This document shows positions 27,415 through 36,060 of a DNA stretch of 64,000 nt, piece by piece. Where the stretch lies: positions 10,702 through 74,701 of the forward strand of contig CAYYJH010000001.1 in assembly GCA_964472195.1 (NCBI GenBank), read 5' to 3'. The translations under genes were made by a program, and so were the position numbers. Positions within the stretch are counted from its first letter, which is position 1, and each line of letters opens with the position of its first letter. The stretch is from BS750m-G4 sp964472195. Lineage in GTDB: Bacteria > Bacteroidota > Ignavibacteria > Tepidaquicellales > Tepidaquicellaceae. The notes under the pieces were generated by a model that did not search any database, was not told the DNA's origin, and saw only the letters and a list, made by a program, of their open reading frames with translations.

Positions 27415-29568
27415 ATGTATCAGATAATTCAATATCAAAAAACTGGTGAACTTATTATTGAAAAACTTCCTAAACCAATATTAAGGGATGGTGGAATCTT
27501 AGTTCATAATGTATACTCTTTGATAAGTGCAGGAACAGAAAGAACATCTGTTGAAACTGCACAAGCATCTATGATAGGAAAAGCAAAAAAACGTCCGGAT
27601 CTTGTTAAACAAGTCAGAGATAGTATTAAAAAAGAAGGATTGTTAGCTACATATAAAAAAGTTAAAAACAGACTCGATAATTATAAAGAATTGGGGTACA
27701 GTTCATCGGGTGTTGTAATAGAATCATCAGTTCAAGGTTTTAAATCTGGCGATAGAGTTGCTTGTGCAGGGGGAGGATATGCGAACCATGCAGAAATTAT
27801 ATTTGTGCCCAAGAACCTTACAGTCAAAATGCCCGATTCTATATCATTCCAGGAGGGAGCCTTTACAACAGTTGGAGCAATTGCACTACAAGGGTTAAGG
27901 CAGGCTGATGTAAAGATTGGTGAATCTGTTGTAGTAATTGGATTAGGATTGATAGGGCTTATAACAGTTCAACTATTGAAAGCAAGTGGAGTCAGTGTAA
28001 TAGGTATAGATATCACTAATAATAATTTCCAGTTAGCTCATAAATTTGGATGTGATGTGTGTTTGCTAAGCGAAAGCGTTTCTGATATTAAAATTAAGAG
28101 TTATACTTATGGTATTGGAGCGGATGCTGTTATTATTACCGCATCTTCAAAAAGTAATGAACCTGTTGAGACAGCTATTTCTGTTGCAAGAAGAAAAGCA
28201 AAAGTCGTGATAGTTGGTTCAGTTGGGATGGATATTCCACGGTCACCATTTTATGAAAAAGAACTCGATGTAAAAATATCATGCTCTTATGGACCGGGAA
28301 GATATGATATTGATTATGAGAAAAAAGGGCTGGATTATCCTTATGATTATGTACGCTGGACAGAGAACAGGAATATGTCTGCCATAGTAAATCTTGTGTC
28401 ACAGAAAAAACTGGATTTAAATTCTTTAATCACACACGAGTTTCCAATTAAGGATGGTTTAAAAGCATATGATCTTGTTACAGGAAAAATAAAAGAGAAA
28501 CATCTTGGGATATTATTGCATTATCCATCAAAAGGATTTGATGTTGAACATTTAGATAAAAAGATAGAGGTTGAGAAACCTGATACTAAGCAGGAATCTA
28601 AAATTGGAATTGGTTTTATTGGAGCAGGTAATTTTGCACAGTCTTATTTAATACCTAATTTGTTAACAAATGAAATAAGTTTAAAAGCTGTAGCAACTGC
28701 TAATCCTGTTAATGCTAAATCTGCTGCGAAGAAATTTAAATTTGAGTATTGTACTACCGATATATCTGAATTACTGAATGACAATAACATCAATACAGTT
28801 TTTATTGCAACACATCACGATTCTCACGCAAGGTATGTCGTTAGTGCATTAGAAAAGGGCAAACATGTATACGTGGAGAAACCGCTTGCAATCACCGAAG
28901 AGCAACTTAACGAAATAAAAAACGTTCTTGAAAACACCGATACTAAAACTAATTTAATGATTGGTTTCAATCGAAGGTTTTCAAAACCTTTTACAGATAT
29001 TAAGAAATTTTTTCAGGATAGAAAAGAGCCTTTCGTAATAAATTACCGAGTTAATGCCGGATTTATTCCTAAAAGCAACTGGGTCCAGGATAAGGAACAG
29101 GGCGGTAGAATTATTGGAGAAGGATGTCATTTTATAGATGTCATGAGTTTTTTAATAGGAGCTAATCCCGTAAGTGTTTTTGCTGAATCTATAGAATCGG
29201 AAAATCAGCAAGTTGAGAATTTCGATAATGTAAGTATAATAGTTAAGTACTCGGATGGTTCTATTGGAAACTTATTGTATCTTGCAAATGGTGATAGATT
29301 ATTGTCAAAGGAGTATTGCGAGATTTATAGCGGTGGCGATACAGCAATAATGGATAATTTTAAAAGTGTTTCATTTTTTAAAAATGGAAAGAAAAATCGA
29401 GAATCTTACGATGGCTCTAAAGGTCACAAGGAAGAGGTCAAGTATTTTCTGGAACGGATTAAAGGCGTTGCACCTGATAAAATAAATTTTGAATCGATCT
29501 ACCACACAACACTTGCAACATTAAGAATAATGGAATCATTGCGAAAAAAATCACCAATGAAAATTTGA
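27415..29568 (+). CDS. Bi-domain oxidoreductase: MDR dehydrogenase fused to Gfo/Idh/MocA
   Basis: Fusion of two oxidoreductases in 717 residues. Residues 1 to about 375 resemble medium-chain alcohol dehydrogenases ('VVVIGLGLIGLITVQLLKAS'), and about 395-717 are a Gfo/Idh/MocA domain ('GIGFIGAGNFAQSYLIPNLL', 'HVYVEKPLAI'). Such bi-domain proteins are known from polysaccharide clusters; a coupled oxidation and reduction on one sugar is the likely chemistry but is not established. Its stop overlaps the TTG start of the next gene, so the two are coupled. Confidence 0.88.
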   Translation: MYQIIQYQKTGELIIEKLPKPILRDGGILVHNVYSLISAGTERTSVETAQASMIGKAKKRPDLVKQVRDSIKKEGLLATYKKVKNRLDNYKELGYSSSGVVIESSVQGFKSGDRVACAGGGYANHAEIIFVPKNLTVKMPDSISFQEGAFTTVGAIALQGLRQADVKIGESVVVIGLGLIGLITVQLLKASGVSVIGIDITNNNFQLAHKFGCDVCLLSESVSDIKIKSYTYGIGADAVIITASSKSNEPVETAISVARRKAKVVIVGSVGMDIPRSPFYEKELDVKISCSYGPGRYDIDYEKKGLDYPYDYVRWTENRNMSAIVNLVSQKKLDLNSLITHEFPIKDGLKAYDLVTGKIKEKHLGILLHYPSKGFDVEHLDKKIEVEKPDTKQESKIGIGFIGAGNFAQSYLIPNLLTNEISLKAVATANPVNAKSAAKKFKFEYCTTDISELLNDNNINTVFIATHHDSHARYVVSALEKGKHVYVEKPLAITEEQLNEIKNVLENTDTKTNLMIGFNRRFSKPFTDIKKFFQDRKEPFVINYRVNAGFIPKSNWVQDKEQGGRIIGEGCHFIDVMSFLIGANPVSVFAESIESENQQVENFDNVSIIVKYSDGSIGNLLYLANGDRLLSKEYCEIYSGGDTAIMDNFKSVSFFKNGKKNRESYDGSKGHKEEVKYFLERIKGVAPDKINFESIYHTTLATLRIMESLRKKSPMKI

Positions 29569-30743
29569 GCACGAGTTCAGATATAAAGTTAATCAGGGAT
29601 TCTCTTTCACAACTTGAGGAATATATTTTTACGGAAAGATACAAAGGTTATGATCCATTCGATGTTTTAACATCTCCTCTTTTTAATAAAAGAATGCTAA
29701 ATAACTTAAATAAAATAAGACTAATAACTCAGCAAATATTTAAAAGACTTCCCATTAACTTGAGACCGATTTTAGTTATTAAAAAGAGATTGAATCCTGT
29801 TACTTTGGGTTTATGCCTACAGGCTTACTGTAATTTACTTAAAGTGAATAAAGATAATGAAAAATTATACAGGACGGAAATAGATTTTTGTGTGAATAAG
29901 TTGATGGATTTGAGTTCCCCAGGATACAGCGGCAGGTGTTGGGGTTATGATTTCGATTGGGAATCGAGGTACACAACGTTTCCTGCCTTTACACCAACAG
30001 TAGTTTCAACTGGCTTTGTTACGAATGCACTTTTTACTTATTACAAACTCAGTGGAAATGAAACCGCTTTTGATCTTTGCAAGAGTTCTGTAAATTTTGT
30101 TATGAATGATTTGAATAAGTACTTTGAAAAAGGCACATTTTGTTACTCTTATTCACCTTTAGATAAACAAAAGGTGCTGAATGCCACAATGAAGGGTGCA
30201 AGACTGCTGATGCAAGTTTATTCAACCACGAAGGATATTAAGCTAAAAAAGGAAGCGGAAAAAACGGTTCTGTTTGTAATTAATCATCAGAAGGAAAACG
30301 GCTTGTGGCAATATTCAATTGATGATGCTCGTGGTTGGAGCGATAATTTTCATACGGGTTATGTTTTAGATTGTCTCGATGAGTACATAAAAATTTCCGG
30401 GACTAATAGATTTGTTCAAAATCTTGAAAGAGGTATTAATTATTATGTGAACAACTTCTTCACAGAAGATAGTATTCCAAAATATTTTAATAATTCAACA
30501 TATCCAATTGATACAACTGCTGCTGCTCAATCAATTTTATCGTTGACGAGATTTTCTTACTTAGAGAAGGCAATAAAGGTATCCGTATGGATGATACAAC
30601 ACATGCAGAGTAAAAAAGGTTATTTCTATTTTCAAAAGCACAGGTTTTATAAAAATAAAATAAACTACATGAGATGGTCGAATGCATGGATGTACTTGGC
30701 TTTATCGGATTTGATTTATAACATTACAACAAATGATTTTTAA
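29565..30743 (+). CDS. Conserved hypothetical, alpha-toroid (alpha/alpha barrel) type protein
   Basis: Protein of 392 residues not clearly assignable to a characterised enzyme. 'KGYDPFDVLTSPLF' near the N-terminus belongs to a conserved family sometimes mislabelled delta-aminolevulinic acid dehydratase. Repeated helical pairs ('NPVTLGLCLQAYCNLL', 'GFVTNALFTYYKLSG', 'ATMKGARLLMQVYS', 'HTGYVLDCLDEYIK', 'DTTAAAQSILSLTR') suggest a six-helix-pair toroid as in glycosidases, lyases and terpene cyclases. It starts on a TTG overlapping the stop of the bi-domain oxidoreductase. A role on the same sugar or polymer is likely. Confidence 0.75.
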   Translation: MSTSSDIKLIRDSLSQLEEYIFTERYKGYDPFDVLTSPLFNKRMLNNLNKIRLITQQIFKRLPINLRPILVIKKRLNPVTLGLCLQAYCNLLKVNKDNEKLYRTEIDFCVNKLMDLSSPGYSGRCWGYDFDWESRYTTFPAFTPTVVSTGFVTNALFTYYKLSGNETAFDLCKSSVNFVMNDLNKYFEKGTFCYSYSPLDKQKVLNATMKGARLLMQVYSTTKDIKLKKEAEKTVLFVINHQKENGLWQYSIDDARGWSDNFHTGYVLDCLDEYIKISGTNRFVQNLERGINYYVNNFFTEDSIPKYFNNSTYPIDTTAAAQSILSLTRFSYLEKAIKVSVWMIQHMQSKKGYFYFQKHRFYKNKINYMRWSNAWMYLALSDLIYNITTNDF

Positions 30744-30765
30744 TCCTTAAACACTTATTGCCAAT

Positions 30766-31797
30766 ATGATTTGGTTTGACCTCGATAATTCACCGCATGT
30801 CCCTCTTTTCCGTCCGATTTTTAACGAGTTAAGTAAGAGGAATCTTCAATATTTCATCACAGCAAGGGAATATGCTCAAACAGTTGACTTACTAAAATTG
30901 TGGAACATTGAGTTTGAATTAGTTGGAAAACACGGTGGAAAAAGTAAATTTAAAAAAGTTACAAATCTTTTCCATCGTGCATATCAACTTGGAAAATGTA
31001 TACTTGGAAAAGATATAAAATTAGCAGTTAGTCATGGCTCAAGGTCTCAACTCGTTACAGCAAAAACTAAAGGTATTAATTCATTAGTGATGATGGATTA
31101 TGAATATACAGAAAGAAGAATTTTTAATTTACTTTCGACTAACCTGTTAATTCCAAAAATTATTCCGGATGAAAGGTTAAGATTAGCGGGAATTAATCTA
31201 AAAAAAGTTATAAGGTATAATGGATTTAAAGAAGAGCTTTATATTAATGAGTTTATTCCGGAAAAAGATTTCCGAAAAAAAATTGGTGTTGATGATAAAG
31301 AAGTTCTTATTGTTATAAGACCGCCCGGTATGTTAGGTAACTATCACGATAGAAAAAGTGAAAAACTTTTTTTGAGTGCAATACAATCTTTTCTGGAACT
31401 GGATAATGCAGTGTGTCTCGTTGTAAACCGGACAAAAAGTGAAAGGGATTTTTTAATCGGTAACTTTGAGTTGAGTAAGAAATTAAGGTTTCTGGAAAAA
31501 CCTGTCGATGGTTTACAACTTTTATATTGTGCTGATATATGTTTTAGCGGTGGTGGAACTATGAATAGAGAATCTGCTTTGCTTGGTACTAAGACCTACA
31601 GCATTTTCACCGGGAAAAGACCATATCTTGATGAATATTTGCAAAACTTAGGTAAGCTTAGATTTATAGAAACAGAAAGAGAAATAGAAGATATTAGTGT
31701 ATCGAGAATAAGAAAATCCTATCAAATGTCAACTGAAAGTAATTTAGTTGAAGAAATTACTAATATTATTGAAAGTAAATATATACAGTCAAATTAA
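30766..31797 (+). CDS. DUF354 family protein (GT-B-like)
   Basis: Member of the DUF354 family, 343 residues, related in fold to UDP-GlcNAc 2-epimerase and MurG-type GT-B proteins. 'MIWFDLDNSPHVPLFRPI' at the start is the family signature, and 'CFSGGGTMNRESALLGT' near residue 262 corresponds to the nucleotide-binding part. It follows the alpha-toroid gene by 22 bases. Family members are common next to bi-domain oxidoreductases in polysaccharide clusters; whether it is a glycosyltransferase or an epimerase is open. Confidence 0.85.
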   Translation: MIWFDLDNSPHVPLFRPIFNELSKRNLQYFITAREYAQTVDLLKLWNIEFELVGKHGGKSKFKKVTNLFHRAYQLGKCILGKDIKLAVSHGSRSQLVTAKTKGINSLVMMDYEYTERRIFNLLSTNLLIPKIIPDERLRLAGINLKKVIRYNGFKEELYINEFIPEKDFRKKIGVDDKEVLIVIRPPGMLGNYHDRKSEKLFLSAIQSFLELDNAVCLVVNRTKSERDFLIGNFELSKKLRFLEKPVDGLQLLYCADICFSGGGTMNRESALLGTKTYSIFTGKRPYLDEYLQNLGKLRFIETEREIEDISVSRIRKSYQMSTESNLVEEITNIIESKYIQSN

Positions 31798-31887
31798 TAT
31801 TTTAATTTTAAATGAAACACTGTAACTTACTATTTGTAAGTACTAATTTTAAAATAACGTACGTAATACAATAATAACTAACTGAAT

Positions 31888-32997
31888 ATGAAAATACCCT
31901 TTTTAGACCTTAAACAACAATATAAGTCCATTAAAGAAGAGATTGATCCAGCAATACAAAATGTAATAGACAATACCGCATTTATATTGGGTAAGCCAGT
32001 ATCTGATTTTGAACAAGAATTTGCAAAAGCTCATAACGTAAAGCATTGCATTTGTGTAAGCTCAGGTACTGATGGTAACCATTTAGTATTATGGACTCTG
32101 GGAATCGGAGCAGGTGATGAGGTAATCATTCCAGCAAATACGTTTATTGCAACTGCTGAAGGAGTTACCCTCTGTGGAGCCAAACCCGTATTTGTCGACT
32201 GCTGTTCGGATAGTTATAATATCGATCCTGATAAAATTGAGAAATTAATTAATTCAAAAACGAAAGCAATAGTAGCTGTTCATCTGTATGGACAGCCTGC
32301 GGATATGGATGCACTAAGTGAAATAGCAAAAAAGCATAAGCTATATCTTGTAGAGGATGCTGCCCAGGCACATCTTTCTGAGTACAATGGAAATATGGTT
32401 GGAGGACTTTGTAATACTGCTTCTTTTAGCTTTTATCCCGGGAAGAATTTAGGAGCTTACGGTGAAGCAGGTGCAGTAACTACAAATGATAGTGAATTGG
32501 CAAAAAAGATTAGAATGTACAGAGAACATGGACAGAGTGAAAAATACCATCACGAGACTTTTGGGCATAACTACCGTATGGAAGGAATACAGGGTGCTGT
32601 ACTTGGAGTTAAGCTAAAACATCTTAATGCATGGACCGAGAAACGAAGAGCTGTTGCGAAGAAATACAAAGATTTATTAGAAGGTGTTGGAGACATCGTT
32701 TTGCCAATAGAGATGCCTTATTCTAAACATGTTTATCATTTATTTGTAATAAAAACAAAATACAGAGATGAACTTCAGAATTATTTAAATGAAAATGAAA
32801 TTTCAAACGGACTTCATTATCCCATACCATTACATCTACAAAACAGTTACAAGCACCTTGGTTATAAAAAGGGAGACTTCCCAAATACGGAAGACCTTGC
32901 ATTTAATTGTCTGTCACTTCCTATATTTCCTGAGTTATCCGAAGAACAGATTAATTACGTTGTAAAAAACATTAAAGATTTTTATAAGAAGATATAG
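31888..32997 (+). CDS. DegT/DnrJ/EryC1/StrS aminotransferase (WbpE-like)
   Basis: PLP-dependent sugar aminotransferase, 369 residues, complete. 'IPFLDLKQQYKSIKEEID' at the start, 'GTDGNHLVLWTLGIGAGDEV', 'VEDAAQAH' and 'SFYPGKNLGAYGEAGAVTTND' with the PLP lysine (K in PGKN) are all present. Together with the WbpB-like dehydrogenase (34459) and WbpD-like acetyltransferase (35451) it can form the 3-amino step of UDP-GlcNAc(3NAc)A synthesis. The sugar transferase gene starts directly after its stop codon. Confidence 0.92.
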   Translation: MKIPFLDLKQQYKSIKEEIDPAIQNVIDNTAFILGKPVSDFEQEFAKAHNVKHCICVSSGTDGNHLVLWTLGIGAGDEVIIPANTFIATAEGVTLCGAKPVFVDCCSDSYNIDPDKIEKLINSKTKAIVAVHLYGQPADMDALSEIAKKHKLYLVEDAAQAHLSEYNGNMVGGLCNTASFSFYPGKNLGAYGEAGAVTTNDSELAKKIRMYREHGQSEKYHHETFGHNYRMEGIQGAVLGVKLKHLNAWTEKRRAVAKKYKDLLEGVGDIVLPIEMPYSKHVYHLFVIKTKYRDELQNYLNENEISNGLHYPIPLHLQNSYKHLGYKKGDFPNTEDLAFNCLSLPIFPELSEEQINYVVKNIKDFYKKI

Positions 32998-34446
32998 TTG
33001 TTTATTTTAAACAAAATAATTAGAAGATTCTCTAAGATAAAAATCGTTTTTTTCTTGGGTGATTGTATTATATTATACTTTGCTATTTTTTTAACATTAA
33101 GTTTTGAGTATAGAGATCATTTATATCTTACAAATCCATTTTATAATATCCCCAAGTTATTGCAGTTTGGCTTAGTTCAGATAATAACGCTGATTTCATT
33201 TAGATATCTGAATCTTTATAAAGAGAAGAACTTCCTAACTTTTAATAATCAGATTATCCGAATAATAAAAGCTGTTCTTTTTTCTTCTTCAATTTTAATA
33301 GTAAGTACATTTTTTTTGAAAGAACCTGACCTCCAGATCAGTTCGAGATCGCACTTAATTGTCTTTATTGTATTAAGCATAGTTCTTGTATCCATTCACC
33401 GGATTATCCTTATGAGGCTATATGTAAAGAATAAATCTGAGGGAATATTCGATAGAAGAATCCTGGCAATCGGAGCTGGTGAAACCGGGAAGAGGTTTGT
33501 AAAAGAGATAAAGGAGTTCACAAGTTTTTTCTACCTTGTGGGTTTTTTGGATGAAGATGAAGATAAGATTGGCTCTGAGATTGAAGGGGTGGAAGTACTG
33601 GGGACAGGAGACGATTTGAGTAGAATAATAAGAGAGTACAGGATTGAAGAAATATTTATAACAATTGAATCTGTTTCCCATGATAAACTTTTAACACTTA
33701 TTGAAATTGCTAAAGATACAAAATGCCAGGTTAATCTGGTGTCATCACATTTTGGAATAGTAGAAAAAAAAGTTGATGTAGTTGAATATAAGGATTTAAA
33801 ATCTGTTCCTGTTTATTCAACGATGACACCCGTGTATTCAATGTTTACAAAGAGAATTATTGATATAGTTGTTGCTTTTTTCGCTGTGGTTTTATTATCT
33901 CCATTGTTCGTAGTAATTTCTATTTTGATTAAGGCTACGACGAAAGGTCAGATATTTTATAAAACACACGTAATCGGAAAAAATGGAAAGAATTTTATTT
34001 GGTATAAATTTAGAACAATGAAGCAGGATAGAGATGAAAAAATTCATAAAGATTATCTTACAGACTTAATTAAGGAGAACAAACCAGTCGAAAAAATAAA
34101 AGATGATCCACGAATTACATCGTTAGGAAAACTTCTTCGTAAATATAGTCTAGATGAATTTCCTCAACTATTGAATGTTCTAAAAGGGGATATGAGTCTA
34201 ATTGGTCCAAGACCATGTCTTCCATATGAATACGAACTTATGGATGATTGGCACAAAAGAAGAACAAAGGTAATTCCTGGATTAACCGGGTTATGGCAGG
34301 TTTTCGGGAGAAATAAGTCAGATGTTAGTTTTAATGATTCTTTAATTCTGGATATTTATTACGCTGAAAATTTATCATTTTGGCTTGATCTTAGAATATT
34401 TTTTAAAACAGTACCCGTTGTTATTTTTGGTAAAGGCGGGAGTTAA
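32998..34446 (+). CDS. Polyprenyl-phosphate sugar-1-phosphate transferase (initiating)
   Basis: Polyprenyl glycosylphosphotransferase (WbaP/WcaJ type), 482 residues, that starts repeat-unit assembly on undecaprenyl phosphate. The N-terminal half has several membrane segments and a CoA-binding-like Rossmann part ('RILAIGAGETGKRFVKEI'). The catalytic C-terminal domain shows 'KRIIDIVVAFFAVVLLSPLF', 'WYKFRTMKQDRD', 'KYSLDEFPQLLNVLKGDMSL', 'IGPRP' and 'PGLTGLWQVFGRNK'. The TTG start is immediately after the aminotransferase stop. A second initiating transferase is on the opposite strand at 58397-59806. Confidence 0.92.
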   Translation: MFILNKIIRRFSKIKIVFFLGDCIILYFAIFLTLSFEYRDHLYLTNPFYNIPKLLQFGLVQIITLISFRYLNLYKEKNFLTFNNQIIRIIKAVLFSSSILIVSTFFLKEPDLQISSRSHLIVFIVLSIVLVSIHRIILMRLYVKNKSEGIFDRRILAIGAGETGKRFVKEIKEFTSFFYLVGFLDEDEDKIGSEIEGVEVLGTGDDLSRIIREYRIEEIFITIESVSHDKLLTLIEIAKDTKCQVNLVSSHFGIVEKKVDVVEYKDLKSVPVYSTMTPVYSMFTKRIIDIVVAFFAVVLLSPLFVVISILIKATTKGQIFYKTHVIGKNGKNFIWYKFRTMKQDRDEKIHKDYLTDLIKENKPVEKIKDDPRITSLGKLLRKYSLDEFPQLLNVLKGDMSLIGPRPCLPYEYELMDDWHKRRTKVIPGLTGLWQVFGRNKSDVSFNDSLILDIYYAENLSFWLDLRIFFKTVPVVIFGKGGS

Positions 34447-34458
34447 TTTAACAATAAT

Positions 34459-35454
34459 ATGATCAATGTAGGTATTATAGGAGCTGGTTACTGGGGACCG
34501 AACCTTATAAGAAATTTTAGAAAGCATAATAATGCAAACTTAAAAAAGGTATGCGATTTAAAGGAAGGAAGGTTAGAGTTTATCCGTAAATCATATTCTG
34601 ACCTTTCTCTTACAAAGGATACCAATGAAATAATAAACAATCCTGACATAAATGCAGTTGTGATTGCAACCCCTGTAAATACGCACAAAGAGATTGCTAT
34701 TAAAAGTATAGAAAAAGGCAAGCATGTTTTTATAGAAAAGCCTTTATCAGATAACTATAATGATGCACTGGAAGTAGTTAATTCAGCGGAAAAGAATGGC
34801 AAGATTCTTGCCGTAGGTCATATATTTCAGTTTGCTCCTGCAGTAACAGCTTTAAAGAAAGAGATTGAAAACGGTCTTCTCGGAGAACTTTATCATTATT
34901 CTTCTCAAAGAATTAATTTAGGACCTCCAGAGACAACTGTGGATGTTGTATGGGATTTAGGACCGCACGATTTGTCAATATTGTTTCATTTATTCGATGA
35001 ATTTCCTAACAGTGTAAATGCATTCGGAAGCAGCTATTGGTGGGATGGAATTATTGACAATGCCCATATCGTTCTTGATTTCCCGAGTAAAAAAACGGCT
35101 CATATACATCTAAGCTGGTTATCTTCTAACAAGATCAGGAGTACATATATATTCGGCAGCGAAGGGAATATTGAATATGATGAGACAAAACCCGACGAAG
35201 AAAAGGTAATATTTTACGATAAAGGTATTGATAGCAGAATTAATGCTAAGGATAGTGATGTCAAAGATCTTAAATACGGAAAGGGTGAAACAAAAAATAT
35301 TGTTTTTGATAAAGGAGAACCATTGTACCTTGAGGTAGATGCTTTTATTAATGCAATCTTAAAAAATGAACAACCTATAAATAACGGTATTATCGGGTGT
35401 GAAGTTGTAAAAGTATTAGAAGAAGCGAGTAAGTCAATCAAAATTAAGAAATGA
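34459..35454 (+). CDS. Gfo/Idh/MocA oxidoreductase (WbpB/WlbA-like)
   Basis: NAD-dependent dehydrogenase of 331 residues that would oxidise C3 of UDP-GlcNAcA in the WbpB/WlbA reaction. 'VGIIGAGYWGPNLIRNFRK' is the Rossmann loop at the start, 'HVFIEKPLSDNY' is the EKP signature, and 'VWDLGPHDLSILFHLF' carries the D-x-x-x-H site. It overlaps the acetyltransferase gene by four bases (ATGA), which supports the WbpB-WbpD pathway order. The 6-dehydrogenase WbpA is not in this window. Confidence 0.88.
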   Translation: MINVGIIGAGYWGPNLIRNFRKHNNANLKKVCDLKEGRLEFIRKSYSDLSLTKDTNEIINNPDINAVVIATPVNTHKEIAIKSIEKGKHVFIEKPLSDNYNDALEVVNSAEKNGKILAVGHIFQFAPAVTALKKEIENGLLGELYHYSSQRINLGPPETTVDVVWDLGPHDLSILFHLFDEFPNSVNAFGSSYWWDGIIDNAHIVLDFPSKKTAHIHLSWLSSNKIRSTYIFGSEGNIEYDETKPDEEKVIFYDKGIDSRINAKDSDVKDLKYGKGETKNIVFDKGEPLYLEVDAFINAILKNEQPINNGIIGCEVVKVLEEASKSIKIKK

Positions 35455-36035
35455 GTAGTAGAGATTACTTTGTTCATGAAAAAGCGCTCTGTGAAACTAA
35501 CTCAGTAGGTAAGGGAACAAGGATATGGGCTTTTTCACACGTTATGAAAAATGTTGTGATCGGAAAAGATTGCAATATAGGAGACCATGTTTTTGTTGAA
35601 TCCGGAGTTAAAATCGGTAACAGTGTAACGGTCAAGAACGGTATATCGATATGGGAGGGTGTTGAAATAGAAGATGATGTATTTTTAGGACCTAACTGTG
35701 TTCTGACTAATGATCTCCTCCCAAGGAGTAAACATTACCATTCAGAGAATGTGAAGACCTTTATTAAGAAAGGTTCGAGCATTGGTGCGAACGCAACTAT
35801 TTTATGCGGTATAATATTAAATGAATATTGTATGATAGGTGCAGGTGCTGTTGTTACAAAAAGTGTATCACCTTTTTCACTCGTTATGGGTAATCCAGCA
35901 AGGTTTAAATATTTTGTATCGATAAAAGGGGATAAGCTTGTGTTCAATAAAGAAAATATTGCTTTTGACCCAGATAGTAATAAGTATAAATTGGCAACGG
36001 ATGGAACTGTTCGATTACTTTCTCAAATAACATAA
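35451..36035 (+). CDS. Left-handed beta-helix N-acetyltransferase (WbpD-like)
   Basis: Hexapeptide-repeat acyltransferase of 194 residues. Repeated I/V-x-G-x3 units run through 'KNVVIGKDCNIGDHVFVESG', 'SIWEGVEIEDDVFLGPNCV' and 'SIGANATILCGIILNEYCMI', and 'GAGAVVTKSV' ends the helix. It would transfer acetyl from acetyl-CoA to the 3-amino group made by the WbpE-like aminotransferase. Four-base overlap with the upstream dehydrogenase indicates coupling. Confidence 0.88.
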   Translation: MSSRDYFVHEKALCETNSVGKGTRIWAFSHVMKNVVIGKDCNIGDHVFVESGVKIGNSVTVKNGISIWEGVEIEDDVFLGPNCVLTNDLLPRSKHYHSENVKTFIKKGSSIGANATILCGIILNEYCMIGAGAVVTKSVSPFSLVMGNPARFKYFVSIKGDKLVFNKENIAFDPDSNKYKLATDGTVRLLSQIT

Positions 36036-36060
36036 TTTCTAATATATCTATTAATAATAA

